The notes under the pieces: generated by a model
What the model saw: the letters and a program-made list of their open reading frames with translations, nothing else
What the model was told of the DNA's origin: nothing
Database searches by the model: none
In this document: one piece after another, positions 44,670 through 53,846 of the stretch
Position numbering within the stretch: the first letter of the stretch is position 1
Layout: each line of letters opens with the position of its first letter
NCBI GenBank assembly: GCA_016713905.1
Contig: JADJOE010000003.1
Location: 2,046,001 to 2,110,000 of the forward strand
From: Candidatus Vicinibacter proximus
GTDB lineage: Bacteria; Bacteroidota; Bacteroidia; Chitinophagales; Saprospiraceae
Length of the DNA stretch: 64,000 nucleotides
Reading direction: 5' to 3'
Position numbers and translations under genes: made by a program

Positions 44670-44801
44670 TTTAATTAATTAAACCGTATGTTTGTAGAGG
44701 ATACGATATTTTATAGGGTCTATCTGACGAAAATTAGTCAGAAATGCATTATTTTGTCAAGCAAAGTATTAAATTAAAAGCAAGGATCTAAATGAATATA
44801 T

Positions 44802-46895
44802 ATGAAGTCTAGATATATTTTGGCAATAGCGATGTTTATTCAAGCTATTAATTGCCATGCGCAATGGAATCAAACCGACGGCCCATACGGCAATACGGAT
44901 GTTTTGTCAATAATCCCAGATGACTCAATAATATTTACATTAACAAACTGTGGATTGTTTTCTAAAAAAACAATAAATAATGATTGGAATCTAAAAAATC
45001 CCCATTTATTTTTTTCTTCTTATACTAAAATAAAAGATAGCCTTTTTGTTGTCAACAATGGTATAAAACTAATTGATTTATTGAATCCTGAGAATTCGCC
45101 TACTAACATTTCCACTTTACCTTTTTCTACACTGACACATTCTGATTCCTGTATTTATGGAGGAGGAAGTCCTTTAGGATTTTATAAATCAAACAATTTT
45201 GGGAAAACGTGGATTAGGCATAACACTGGCTTGCCAATCGACACAGGTTCAAAGCCGGATCCCCCATATTATTATATTATTTATGATATAAAATCTGTAG
45301 AAATGACCTCAAAATATATCTTTTGCGGAACGACTAAAGGAGTTTACAGAAATTCTGAAATGCTAGCAACATGGACACCAGTTAATTCTGGATTACCTTT
45401 ATCTACTGTTTCCTTTATAAAATCATTTAATGATACGCTTTTTGTTGCAATTGGAAATAGTTTATTTAAAAGTTTAGATTTTGGTAACAATTGGACCTTA
45501 ATATTTAATTCCCCTTCTTCCATAACAACTGTCCTAAAAGTAAATAATCAATATTTAGTTGGAAGTTCCAATAATGGTATACACTATTCAATAGATAATG
45601 GTAAACGATGGAATACTTTAAATACTGGTTTACCAGATTTGAGTATCACGACTCTTGTTTACTATGATTCCATGATAATTTGTGGAACAAAATCCAAGGG
45701 TATTTTTTATAATCACAATGGCCAATGGATTACTAATAAATCTGGATTAATTTGTTCGAATATTAAATCATTGGCTAAAACAAAATCCGGATTGGTCGCA
45801 AATGATATAAATAACGTTTATGTTTCAAATAATGGAACCAACTGGGATTCAGTAAACACACCAAACATACCCAAGTATCCCAAACTAGGATCTGGAATTG
45901 GGTCTTTGGCAACTAATGGTGATACCATTTATATAAGTTATCACTACAGCACTCCTATTGCACCATTTTTTTACTCTTATATCAGATACACGAAAGACAA
46001 TTGTAACACTTGGGACGAATTACTAACAAATCTTCCTTACACATTAAACGGCAAGCTTTATAAGATTTATCATGAAAATAATAGATTTTTTGCATATGTA
46101 GATAATAAAATATACTATACCGATAACTCAGGACTAAACTGGATAAATATAAGCCTTCCCTCTAAATATTGTAATCAAATTAAAGCATTTGTTAATTATA
46201 ACTCCATCCCTTTTATAGCCACCTGTGGTGATGCACAACTTTTAAGGCTTGATAGTAACCAAAGTTGGGTCTTGTCAAATAATGGACTACCACCCAACGG
46301 AAAACCGATATCTTTAGTCAGTTGTGAAGGTGCGCTATTTGTGTATATTCAAAATTATGGGATGTTCGTTAGTTTTGACAACGGGAATTATTGGACTTTT
46401 GCAAATAATGGGCTGGTTACAAATATTTCAATCCGTGACTTTGCATACATCGGTAATAATTTATTTATATCTAGCAATTATGGCGTCTATTTCACAAATG
46501 ATTTCGGCCAAAACTGGGTTTCCATTAATAATGGATTGATCAACTTAGACCTGAGTTCAATAAAAATAATGAATGATACTTTATATGTTGGCACATATGG
46601 AAATGGAATTTGGAAACGAAGCCTCCATGAAATTCCTGTGAATACACAAGACCCCCCACAATCAGATAAATCATTTATAATTTATCCTAACCCAGCTTCA
46701 GATTATATTCATGTTGCTAATAATTCTAATGCAGCAAGCTTCAAAATTATTGATATGATTGGGAAAGAAGTATTGTCTGGTAACTTAGAACCACAACATG
46801 AAATTAATATTTCGAAAATAATAGATGGTGCATATATATTCTTGATTCATTCAGGCACAAAAGTTCAGATGATGAAATTCTTAATTAATAAATGA
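44802..46895 (+). CDS. T9SS beta-propeller (BNR/sialidase-like repeat) surface protein
   Basis: A 697-residue secreted protein. It has a signal peptide (ILAIAMFIQAINCHAQ) and about ten repeats of a beta-propeller kind, each with an asparagine- or glycine-rich turn and a W (for example SNNFGKTWIRHNTGLP, SLDFGNNWTLIFN, SIDNGKRWNTLNTGLPD, NDFGQNWVSINNGL), as in BNR/VPS10/Ycf48-like propellers. A T9SS type A sorting domain closes it (IIYPNPASDYIHVANN, GAYIFLIHSGTKVQMMKFLI). It lies in the accessory island between a recombinase relic and the right copy of the 205-bp repeat. Ligand unknown. Confidence 0.87.
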   Translation: MKSRYILAIAMFIQAINCHAQWNQTDGPYGNTDVLSIIPDDSIIFTLTNCGLFSKKTINNDWNLKNPHLFFSSYTKIKDSLFVVNNGIKLIDLLNPENSPTNISTLPFSTLTHSDSCIYGGGSPLGFYKSNNFGKTWIRHNTGLPIDTGSKPDPPYYYIIYDIKSVEMTSKYIFCGTTKGVYRNSEMLATWTPVNSGLPLSTVSFIKSFNDTLFVAIGNSLFKSLDFGNNWTLIFNSPSSITTVLKVNNQYLVGSSNNGIHYSIDNGKRWNTLNTGLPDLSITTLVYYDSMIICGTKSKGIFYNHNGQWITNKSGLICSNIKSLAKTKSGLVANDINNVYVSNNGTNWDSVNTPNIPKYPKLGSGIGSLATNGDTIYISYHYSTPIAPFFYSYIRYTKDNCNTWDELLTNLPYTLNGKLYKIYHENNRFFAYVDNKIYYTDNSGLNWINISLPSKYCNQIKAFVNYNSIPFIATCGDAQLLRLDSNQSWVLSNNGLPPNGKPISLVSCEGALFVYIQNYGMFVSFDNGNYWTFANNGLVTNISIRDFAYIGNNLFISSNYGVYFTNDFGQNWVSINNGLINLDLSSIKIMNDTLYVGTYGNGIWKRSLHEIPVNTQDPPQSDKSFIIYPNPASDYIHVANNSNAASFKIIDMIGKEVLSGNLEPQHEINISKIIDGAYIFLIHSGTKVQMMKFLINK

Positions 46896-46937
46896 AAAAT
46901 TAAACCCCATAAAAGCTCTTTAGAAAATTGGTGTTTG

Positions 46938-47060
46938 TGCGGCTAAATGAACCTTCCAGACTTAAGCAGGACAAGTTGTGCTTACTATCAAGGTCTGCAC
47001 TGAAGGACAATTTCTTGCTCCGAAATCCTGCACGAACGCAAAGCCGCAAAACGTTGTACG
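46938..47060 (+). other. attC-like cassette end, hairpin c
   Basis: Nested complementary arms: tgcggct (46938-46944) with agccgca (47042-47048), ccttc (46952-46956) with gaagg (47002-47006), and agac (46958-46961) with gtct (46993-46996). It ends aacgttgtacg, close to the aaccgttgtgcg at the end of hairpin a. It follows the propeller gene by 43 bases, and the 205-bp repeat starts right after it. Confidence 0.4.
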
Positions 47061-47265
47061 AAAACTAATTCAAAATAATTCGATAAACTCTTCTCTATAT
47101 TTAACAACAAATAAATTTAAAAACATTTATTCCATAATACAAGAATTCATGACTATTGGATGCAATTTAAAGTAGATAAACCAAAGCAACGGAAATCAAG
47201 TCCGGATGTGGTAAGGTTTTGTGATGGAAAAATAAGGGTGGATTATTAGGTTTCTGATTAAATTC
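47061..47265 (+). repeat. 205-bp direct repeat, right copy
   Basis: About 96% identical to 38481-38685, ungapped, 8,580 bases apart. It ends 23 bases before the 3' end of the histidine kinase gene, which is the right edge of the island. Confidence 0.9.
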
Positions 47266-47288
47266 ACTGTCAGCTATTCTAACAAGGT

Positions 47289-49973
47289 TCAATCCTTCTG
47301 AAACTTTAATCTTTCCTTCACAAAATAATTTAGATAAAATTCCATTTTCATTTGTACCAACTTCCACTTTTCATCCAACTCCTCAGAAGAGGTTTCAATG
47401 GGTAGACCATGAATTAACTGTTCCAGATCAAACAAACTGAATCGCCGCAGGCTGTTTACCAGCTTGTGTAGTATTCTATCTCTGAGCCCCGCATCATGCT
47501 GATCTACGGCGGTCTTAAAACCACTCATCGCATCTTGCCACTCAGCTATCAGGATTTCCAGTGCCCGCAACACTTTATCTTTTTGAAAATCATAATCCCG
47601 ATACAACACTTCCACATCCGGTGCCGGATAAGTTTGCAGTGCTGCCAACTCATTAACGCGCTGAATTAATTTCTGAGGACTCACCGGTTTTTGTATTACG
47701 GCATCAAATATTTCCTCTCCTTCTGTGCTGACTCTCGAAATGTCGTGTGCACCTGTAACGCATACGATCGCGCCTCCATCCGGTTTAAATTTTCTGAGTT
47801 CACTCAGATGATCCACAATCTTAAAATCATCAAAATTATAATCCGTTAGTATGAGTTCAAACAAAAGACCGGGGGACAGTTCTTTAAGTTCATCGGGGTG
47901 ATGAAGCTGTACATATTTTATTCCTGGCTTATCAAAAATATGCTTGTACAATAACTGAATCTGCGGATCATCATCGATCACCAAAATATTTTTATAACGA
48001 TCATCAATACTCACAGGAAGTAAAGATTTGCTGACATTTGATTTTTGGTCCAGCACTTTCAGTTCCATTGCAAAAGAAAAATCAGATCCTTTGTTTAACT
48101 CCGATTTAATTTCCAGTTTGCTGCCAAACAAATCAAGCATCTGCACGACAATCGGCAAGCCTAATCCTACCCCATGAATGTTGCTGATGCCTTGACCGGA
48201 ATCCATTTTCTGGAATCTTTGATGAATCAGATTTATCTGATCTGCCTGAATACCGATGCCCGTATCGGAAACTTCAAAAAATAATTTAAACTGTCCATCC
48301 TGAATTTGGCTGCCCTTTACTCTAAGCGTTATTTTGCCTTCGGCATGTGTAAACTTCAGTGCATTGGACAACAGGTTGTTGATGATCTGACTGAGTCTCA
48401 ATCCATCAGTTTTAAAAACTTTTCCCTCTATGGTCTTGTCTAAAATTAATTCCAGCTCAATTTTTTTGGTCCTTGCTTCAAACAAGTATGCTTTGTGTAT
48501 TTGTTGCAGCAACTGATCCAATTGAATCGGTTCACTTTGCAAAGTAATTTGCCCTTCTTTTAGTTTTGAATAATCGAGTACATCATTGACCAGCGCCAGT
48601 AAATTATCCGAACTGAATTTCAAGCTTTCTATTAAAGGCAATTGCTCAGACTTTGGATTGTTTTCAGCAAGCATTCTGGACATGCCGATGATGGTATGCA
48701 AGGGGTTGCGAATCTCATGACTCATGTTCTGCAGAAATTCTTCTTTTTGCCTGTTTGCTTCTTCTGCTTCATCTCTTGCTTTGGCAAGCGTATGAATATT
48801 TTGCTGGATAGTTTGTGACATGGAAGAAAAACTGCGCGCCAACATTCCTATTTCATCGTTCTGATGAATGGGTAGTTTTTCAGTAGAGAGATTTTGTCCA
48901 AAACTCGTCATGGATTTGGTGATGGACTCCAAACTCAAGGTCTGTTTTCTTAACCACCACAATGCTAAAAAAACAACTGCCAATACTATGAATAAAGTAA
49001 TCAATAATATGGATCCCTGCCATCGGTAGAAAGGCACCAATAAAGTTTCCCTTGAGGCTTGCAAGCCCAGTATCAGGAAATAATCCTTCCGTGGATAATT
49101 AATTTTTTTATAGGCCAACAGATTTTTTTCTGTAGCAGAGGAGTGTATTTTCGATTGATCAGACTGCAAATTTTTGAGGTCAATTTTCAAATCCACAAAT
49201 CCCGCAGGTTGTAAATTGTGTTCAAATCCAAATTCTTTTGCGGGATCAGGATGTGTAAGATAATATCCCTGATGGTTCATCAGATAGAGTTCAAATTCTT
49301 TTGGAACCGTCTTCTTTAATTCATCCAGAAAGGCATTCAGATTGGCATTGATGATGATGATTCCAAAAGTAGTATCCTGTATGAAAATCGGACAAGCCAC
49401 TCTCAGTGTGCTCATCTGCGGATTACTTATTTTTCCATGCTCCTTGTTCAGGTCAATCACTGAAAAATAAACGGAATCTTCCGGGTAAGTCAAGGTCTCC
49501 TGAAAATAAGAACTGAATCCCTTTTGTTGCAATTGATCGCGCTGCACCAGATGGATTCCTTTTTCGAATTGATCAACGCGGATAATTTCCTGTCCTGCAT
49601 TTTCCTTTCCAATGATTCGCAATTGTGCATAGTCAGGTCGGCTGGACATAAAACTGATGTAATCTTCTCCAAGTTTATTTCTCATCAATGGTACTCCTGA
49701 CTGATACATGCTTTTGATGTAATCTTTCAGAAATGCGCTGCGCGAAAGAAAGAGAATGTCTTTTCGGATGTTGTTGATGTAAGAATTGATTTTCACATCC
49801 AGGATCTCAACGGTATGAGACAATTGTTGTTCAGAAGAAGAAATGACTATGTTGGAACTAATGCGGTAAAGGAAAAAACCTATTAGCGAACTACTCAACA
49901 AAATGAGCAGGATGTACACCACTGCATTTTTTACGGCCAGTGATACAAAACGATCTTTTCCAAATATATTCAT
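47289..49973 (-). CDS. Hybrid sensor histidine kinase with receiver and Hpt-like domain
   Basis: An 894-residue membrane kinase: a first membrane segment (about residues 12-35), a large periplasmic Cache-type sensor (to about 310), a second membrane segment (SILLITLFIVLAVVFLALWW), HAMP, HisKA with phosphorylated His in MSHEIRNPLHTIIGMSR (about residue 418), ATPase motifs (NNLLSNALKFT, DTGIGI, GVGLGLPIV), a receiver (ILVIDDDPQIQLLY, Asp in ILTDYNFDD, Lys in IQKPVSP) and a C-terminal Hpt-like helix bundle (RDRILHKLVNSLRRF). It may form an internal phosphorelay. It is the third gene of a run with the HAD and RNase H genes. A CAAAGTTA (TAACTTTG on the minus strand) box lies 6 bases before the start. 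Confidence 0.9.
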   Translation of the reverse strand: MNIFGKDRFVSLAVKNAVVYILLILLSSSLIGFFLYRISSNIVISSSEQQLSHTVEILDVKINSYINNIRKDILFLSRSAFLKDYIKSMYQSGVPLMRNKLGEDYISFMSSRPDYAQLRIIGKENAGQEIIRVDQFEKGIHLVQRDQLQQKGFSSYFQETLTYPEDSVYFSVIDLNKEHGKISNPQMSTLRVACPIFIQDTTFGIIIINANLNAFLDELKKTVPKEFELYLMNHQGYYLTHPDPAKEFGFEHNLQPAGFVDLKIDLKNLQSDQSKIHSSATEKNLLAYKKINYPRKDYFLILGLQASRETLLVPFYRWQGSILLITLFIVLAVVFLALWWLRKQTLSLESITKSMTSFGQNLSTEKLPIHQNDEIGMLARSFSSMSQTIQQNIHTLAKARDEAEEANRQKEEFLQNMSHEIRNPLHTIIGMSRMLAENNPKSEQLPLIESLKFSSDNLLALVNDVLDYSKLKEGQITLQSEPIQLDQLLQQIHKAYLFEARTKKIELELILDKTIEGKVFKTDGLRLSQIINNLLSNALKFTHAEGKITLRVKGSQIQDGQFKLFFEVSDTGIGIQADQINLIHQRFQKMDSGQGISNIHGVGLGLPIVVQMLDLFGSKLEIKSELNKGSDFSFAMELKVLDQKSNVSKSLLPVSIDDRYKNILVIDDDPQIQLLYKHIFDKPGIKYVQLHHPDELKELSPGLLFELILTDYNFDDFKIVDHLSELRKFKPDGGAIVCVTGAHDISRVSTEGEEIFDAVIQKPVSPQKLIQRVNELAALQTYPAPDVEVLYRDYDFQKDKVLRALEILIAEWQDAMSGFKTAVDQHDAGLRDRILHKLVNSLRRFSLFDLEQLIHGLPIETSSEELDEKWKLVQMKMEFYLNYFVKERLKFQKD

Positions 49974-50006
49974 TCACTCAAAGTTAATGGATCCTGAGCT
50001 GGTATT

Positions 50007-50639
50007 CTATTTTCTTCCAAAATCCGCCGGGATCTCTCCCCAGATTTCTGTTTCCCATTTGATGATGGGATTGGAATAAGTGTTTTGATTCAACCATTGA
50101 GTGGCCCGGTTCAGCAAATCCAAAATAGCCTTGTTGCTTGCATTAAATTCAATTTTGGTGTTTGGAATTTTTCTTTTTACCCAACTCATGGCTGTTTTAG
50201 AATCTGTATAGATCGGTGTCTGGGGTTTGTTTAATTTTTTAAGCAAGGCCAGAGCATGGACGAGTGCCAGAAATTCCCCAATATTGTTGGTACCGTGTAC
50301 ATAGGGCCCCTGATGAAACAGTTCGACACCGGTATAGGGATCCACTCCTCTGTATTCCATTTTGCCCGGATTGCCTTGACAGGCCGCATCCACCGTAATA
50401 CTTCCTACAGGCACCACTTTTTTCCAATCCTGAGACCTCTGGGACGGCGCTTTGGCTTTTTGGCTGCCGGAGTAAGTATAGCCGGAGAGGTACGCATCAT
50501 TGGCTTCATCCAGCGATTCAAAGGATTTGTATTTAGCGTCGGGGTATGCTTTGACTTGCTTCAGGCAATCTTCCCAGCTGTGGTACACGCCCGGAGTCTG
50601 CCCCTGCCAAACCACGTAAAATTTTTTCTTCGCTTTCAA
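50007..50639 (-). CDS. rnhA: Ribonuclease H with viroplasmin N-terminal domain
   Basis: A 210-residue protein. It has an N-terminal caulimovirus viroplasmin/RNase H1 nucleic-acid-binding domain (KKKFYVVWQGQTPGVYHSWE, then KSFESLDEANDAYLSG) and a C-terminal RNase H fold with the acidic residues in TVDAACQGNPG, TNNIGEFLALVHAL and IYTDSKTAMSWVK. It cleaves the RNA of RNA-DNA hybrids. It is 33 bases upstream of the kinase gene and 21 bases after the HAD gene. Confidence 0.93.
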   Translation of the reverse strand: MKAKKKFYVVWQGQTPGVYHSWEDCLKQVKAYPDAKYKSFESLDEANDAYLSGYTYSGSQKAKAPSQRSQDWKKVVPVGSITVDAACQGNPGKMEYRGVDPYTGVELFHQGPYVHGTNNIGEFLALVHALALLKKLNKPQTPIYTDSKTAMSWVKRKIPNTKIEFNASNKAILDLLNRATQWLNQNTYSNPIIKWETEIWGEIPADFGRK

Positions 50640-50660
50640 GAATTTTCCAAATTGAGTAAT

Positions 50661-51089
50661 TTAATCTTCAAAGACATCTGTCTCCTGAGTAGACTTGACC
50701 AAGGCGGTGAATTTGCCCATGTAACGGGTAGCTTTTACAATGTGGTTGTCGATCCAGTGGTAATTCCCTCCCCTTGGTTTTCCCATAATCAGACCATGAT
50801 ATCGAAATCCACATTCCTTCAACCATTGATCCGTAATGTCTCTAAGATCTTCCGTTCTGCTGGTAAAAAAATAAATGATGTGTCCCGCATCATACCATTT
50901 GTTCAACATCTCCAATGCATCCGGATAAGGAGCAACTGTTTTCATTCGCTCCGGCTCTTCGTTGGGTACATCATCACAAATGGTACCATCAATGTCAATC
51001 AAAAAATTCTTGATGCCTTCGCCAAGCATGGGACTCTTTCTTTGTCCGTTTTCATCCGTTTCAAAAATCAAATGATTGTTGTTCATCAT
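50661..51089 (-). CDS. HAD-superfamily phosphatase (LNS2/NLI-like small member)
   Basis: A 142-residue HAD protein: motif I DIDGTICDD (nucleophile Asp about residue 32), motif II Ser/Thr in YFFTSRTED, motif III Lys in IMGKPRGGNYHWIDNH, and an acidic end. This small group is common in Bacteroidota and is often mislabelled. The substrate is unknown; the reaction would be phosphate monoester hydrolysis. It is the first gene of the HAD, RNase H, kinase run. Its start is at the first of two adjacent ATGs. Confidence 0.8.
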   Translation of the reverse strand: MMNNNHLIFETDENGQRKSPMLGEGIKNFLIDIDGTICDDVPNEEPERMKTVAPYPDALEMLNKWYDAGHIIYFFTSRTEDLRDITDQWLKECGFRYHGLIMGKPRGGNYHWIDNHIVKATRYMGKFTALVKSTQETDVFED

Positions 51090-51162
51090 GAAAAATATTT
51101 TATTTCCCTTGTTCCCATATATACCCTTGCAATATTAAATCTACAATTAAAATTAGCTCATT

Positions 51163-51209
51163 ATCAAATTAACTCATTAGCTATTTAACTCATTAGCTAA
51201 TTAACTAAT
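51163..51209. repeat. Short tandem AT-rich repeat at the S9 peptidase 3' end
   Basis: Units of about 15 bases (attaactcattagct, then atttaactcattagct, then a worn third). A similar unit occurs at about 54062-54080 (aaattaactcattagctc). The S9 peptidase stop falls inside it. Confidence 0.6.
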
Positions 51210-53220
51210 TCTTCAACCATTTATCCAACCATCCAAAATATTCTTTCTGCCAGAGCAATCCATTTTGTGGCGTTTGAATCCAATGTCCTTCTTCAGGAAA
51301 CAGAACCAATCTGCTTGGAATATTTTTCAATTGGGCAGCCTGGTAGGCTTGCAGTCCTTCGCTGACAGGTACCCGAAAATCTTTTTCTCCATGCATCACC
51401 ATGATCGGAGTATCCCAATTTTGTACATACTTGTGCGGTGAAAATTTTTCATATTGCATGGCATGGGCTTTATCCCAGAAAGGACCTCCAAAATCATAAT
51501 TTACAAACCACATTTCTTCGGTGGTTCCATACATAGACTCCAGATTAAACACACCACAATGTGAGATGAAACATTTAAATCGCTTGTTGTGATTTCCTGC
51601 TAGGTAGTAAACGGAATATCCGCCAAAACTTGCACCAACAGCTCCCAATCTATCTTTATCAACAAAAGGTTCCTTGGCTGCATCGTCGATGGCACTCAAA
51701 TAGTCTTTCATGCATTGTCCTCCCCAATCTTTGGAGATGGCAAGATTCCACTCTTGACCAAAACCGGGCATCCCTCTGCGGCAAGGTGCCACAATCACAT
51801 AACCCTTGGAGGCCATCAGTTGGAGATTCCAGCGATAAGAAAAAAACTGGCTCACAGTGGATTGCGGTCCACCCTGACAATACAATAAAGTGGGATATTT
51901 TTTCTTTGGATCAAAGTCCGGAGGCAGGATCGTCCACACCAGCATTTTTTTTCCATCTGTAGTCTGAATCCATTTTTGGCGGACCTCTGCTTTTTTAATT
52001 TTATCCCAGACGCTTTTATTTATCTGCGTCAACTGAACCGCTTCGCCAGTCATCCCGTGAATGGAATATATTTCAGCCGGATTGGTCATCGAAACTCTTG
52101 AGCCGATCAATCCTTTTGGACTTACGAGGATGCTTTGGTAATCATGAATTCCGGTAGTGAGTTGTTTTACTTTAGCCGTTGCAATGTCCTGCATCATGAT
52201 TTGGTTGCAGGCATTGACAGCACTGATGAAATAAATAAATTTTCCATCCTTAGAAAAAGTGGCATGTTCGGCATTGTTGTCAAACTTAGCGCCCAACATC
52301 TTTTTTTCTCCGGATTTAAAATTGTAGAGGATGAGTTGATCTTTATCCGCTTCATAAGTTGGCGTCAACATGGCATTCCACAGCACCGAGTTGCCGTCAG
52401 GAGAGAAGATCGGAGATTTATCATATCCCTGATTGAATCCACTGATGTTGCGGGTAGATTTAGTTTGAATATCGTACAGAAAAATATCGGTATTGGTGTT
52501 GAGTGCATAGTCTTTGCCGCTGTATTTCTTACAACTGTAGGCTATCATTTTGCCATCGGGTGAAAAACTCACTTGCTCGATTCCATCATTCGGTTCCACA
52601 GGAGCTTCAAATGGTTCATTTACAATGTTCACAGGTTCCCCAACCAGCATCCCGTTTTTTAGTTCCACGGTAAAAACATTGCTGTCATGACCATCATCCC
52701 AGGTTTTCCAGTGACGATACATGAGATCATTGTACAAACGGGCGTTTGCAAGAGGCAGGCCGGGATAAGTTTCCGTAGTTGTTTTACGGTATTTCACATC
52801 CTGCAGGAAAGCTATTCTGTCGTTTGTAGGCGCAATCACAAATCCATTCATCTCCAGGTCAGCGAGTTTGTATTGGTCGCTTCCGTCTGGATTGCAGGAA
52901 TAAAGGAGACCATTTGCAAGAAACAGGATTTTTTTCCCATCCGGCGTAAATCTGGCATTGTTTTCATGCCCTTCATAATTCGTTATTTTTACCGGAGGGG
53001 TAGTTCCATCGGTCTTGCAGACGTACAAGTCAGTATTCCCTTTATTGGCTACGATGTTGAAATAGGTAACTGAATACACTACGCTTCCGCCATCCGGAGA
53101 AACATCTTCCAATGCTACCCGCCCCAATTTCCAAAGGGTCTCTTCAGTGAGTAATTCTTTTTGGGCATGGAGGATATAGTTTGTTACAATAAAAATAAAA
53201 AGCAAGTTTAGGTACTTCAT
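51205..53220 (-). CDS. S9 family prolyl oligopeptidase/dipeptidyl aminopeptidase-like enzyme
   Basis: A protein of 671 residues from the ATG at 53220, giving a signal peptide (MKYLNLLFIFIVTNYILHAQ); a longer frame to 53343 adds a non-signal stretch and overlaps the upstream gene. The N-terminal part is a beta-propeller with WD40-like/DPP-IV N repeats (for example FSPDGKMIAYSCKKYSGKDY). The C-terminal alpha/beta-hydrolase has the catalytic Ser in GASFGGYSVYYL, Asp in MHGEKDFRVP and His in PEEGHWI. It probably acts on peptides in the periplasm. It is downstream of the DUF3467 gene by 37 bases and may share its transcript. Confidence 0.93.
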   Translation of the reverse strand: MKYLNLLFIFIVTNYILHAQKELLTEETLWKLGRVALEDVSPDGGSVVYSVTYFNIVANKGNTDLYVCKTDGTTPPVKITNYEGHENNARFTPDGKKILFLANGLLYSCNPDGSDQYKLADLEMNGFVIAPTNDRIAFLQDVKYRKTTTETYPGLPLANARLYNDLMYRHWKTWDDGHDSNVFTVELKNGMLVGEPVNIVNEPFEAPVEPNDGIEQVSFSPDGKMIAYSCKKYSGKDYALNTNTDIFLYDIQTKSTRNISGFNQGYDKSPIFSPDGNSVLWNAMLTPTYEADKDQLILYNFKSGEKKMLGAKFDNNAEHATFSKDGKFIYFISAVNACNQIMMQDIATAKVKQLTTGIHDYQSILVSPKGLIGSRVSMTNPAEIYSIHGMTGEAVQLTQINKSVWDKIKKAEVRQKWIQTTDGKKMLVWTILPPDFDPKKKYPTLLYCQGGPQSTVSQFFSYRWNLQLMASKGYVIVAPCRRGMPGFGQEWNLAISKDWGGQCMKDYLSAIDDAAKEPFVDKDRLGAVGASFGGYSVYYLAGNHNKRFKCFISHCGVFNLESMYGTTEEMWFVNYDFGGPFWDKAHAMQYEKFSPHKYVQNWDTPIMVMHGEKDFRVPVSEGLQAYQAAQLKNIPSRLVLFPEEGHWIQTPQNGLLWQKEYFGWLDKWLKN

Positions 53221-53257
53221 ATTAGTAATATTCAATATCAAATAAATTGTAATGCGA

Positions 53258-53575
53258 TCAGGCCTGGGCGGTAGGTGTGTTAAATGACATAGGAGGAAAT
53301 TGCGGCGGCTCTGGATCCTGAATGGTTCCGAACTGATTTTCAAACTTACTTACATTGTCCGCCAGGGCCTTTAGGAGCCTCTTGGCATGTTGTGGTGTAA
53401 GGATTATTCTAGACTTCACTTTTGCCTTAGGTATGTTAGGCATAAGCCTTATAAAGTCGAGTACAAACTCAGAGTGGGAGTGTGAAATGATTGCCAGGTT
53501 TGAATAAACGCCTTCCGATACTTTTTCAGAAAGCTCGATGTTGATTTCATTGGGATTCTTTGGTTGATCAGCCAT
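53258..53575 (-). CDS. DUF3467 domain protein
   Basis: A 105-residue protein of the DUF3467 family: NEINIELSEKVSEGVYSNLA, then FVLDFIRLMPNIPKAKVKSR, and TPQHAKRLLKALADNVSKFE. Homologues are widespread in Bacteroidota and have no known function. It has a clear promoter (see 53593-53624) and is probably transcribed with the S9 peptidase. Confidence 0.9.
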   Translation of the reverse strand: MADQPKNPNEINIELSEKVSEGVYSNLAIISHSHSEFVLDFIRLMPNIPKAKVKSRIILTPQHAKRLLKALADNVSKFENQFGTIQDPEPPQFPPMSFNTPTAQA

Positions 53576-53592
53576 TTTTTAGATTTTAGTTG

Positions 53593-53624
53593 CAAATTTA
53601 AAGATTAAACAACAAAATTCCCAA
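53593..53624 (-). promoter_or_regulatory. Bacteroidota promoter of the DUF3467 gene
   Basis: On the minus strand, TTG (53624-53622) and TAAATTTG (53600-53593) are separated by 21 bases, matching the TTG/TAnnTTTG promoter. The box lies 17 bases before the ATG at 53575. This is the clearest promoter in the window. Confidence 0.6.
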
Positions 53625-53846
53625 TCTGGTTTTCAAGAGGGACCATAGAAGCCGCATATTAAAAAGCCATGATCTTATTGAATCTCACGTATGGTGAAGC
53701 GTCTTTGTTAAAAGAATTAGGTAGCGGGATGCATTCAAAATGCTGTAATTATAATGCATCGCAGTTTAAAACTGCGACAAACAAAAGTGGTTAATTCTAG
53801 CCTCACGGCTTGAACTTTACGCAAGTTTTCAAGGCACAGATTTTAA

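Noticed and set aside
46978..47175. Frame of 65 codons at the right 205-bp repeat
   Set aside because: It runs from the attC-like hairpin into the repeat, shows no family features, and the same frame in the left copy is in a different context.
50256..51188. A 310-codon open frame on the plus strand opposite RNase H and the HAD gene
   Set aside because: Both genes on the other strand have clear domain motifs; this frame has none and its sequence is what an antisense frame of such genes would give.
51163..51209. Possible origin-like AT-rich tandem repeats
   Set aside because: Units are few, no DnaA boxes are nearby, and no replication genes are present; a similar unit near 54062 suggests a simple dispersed repeat.
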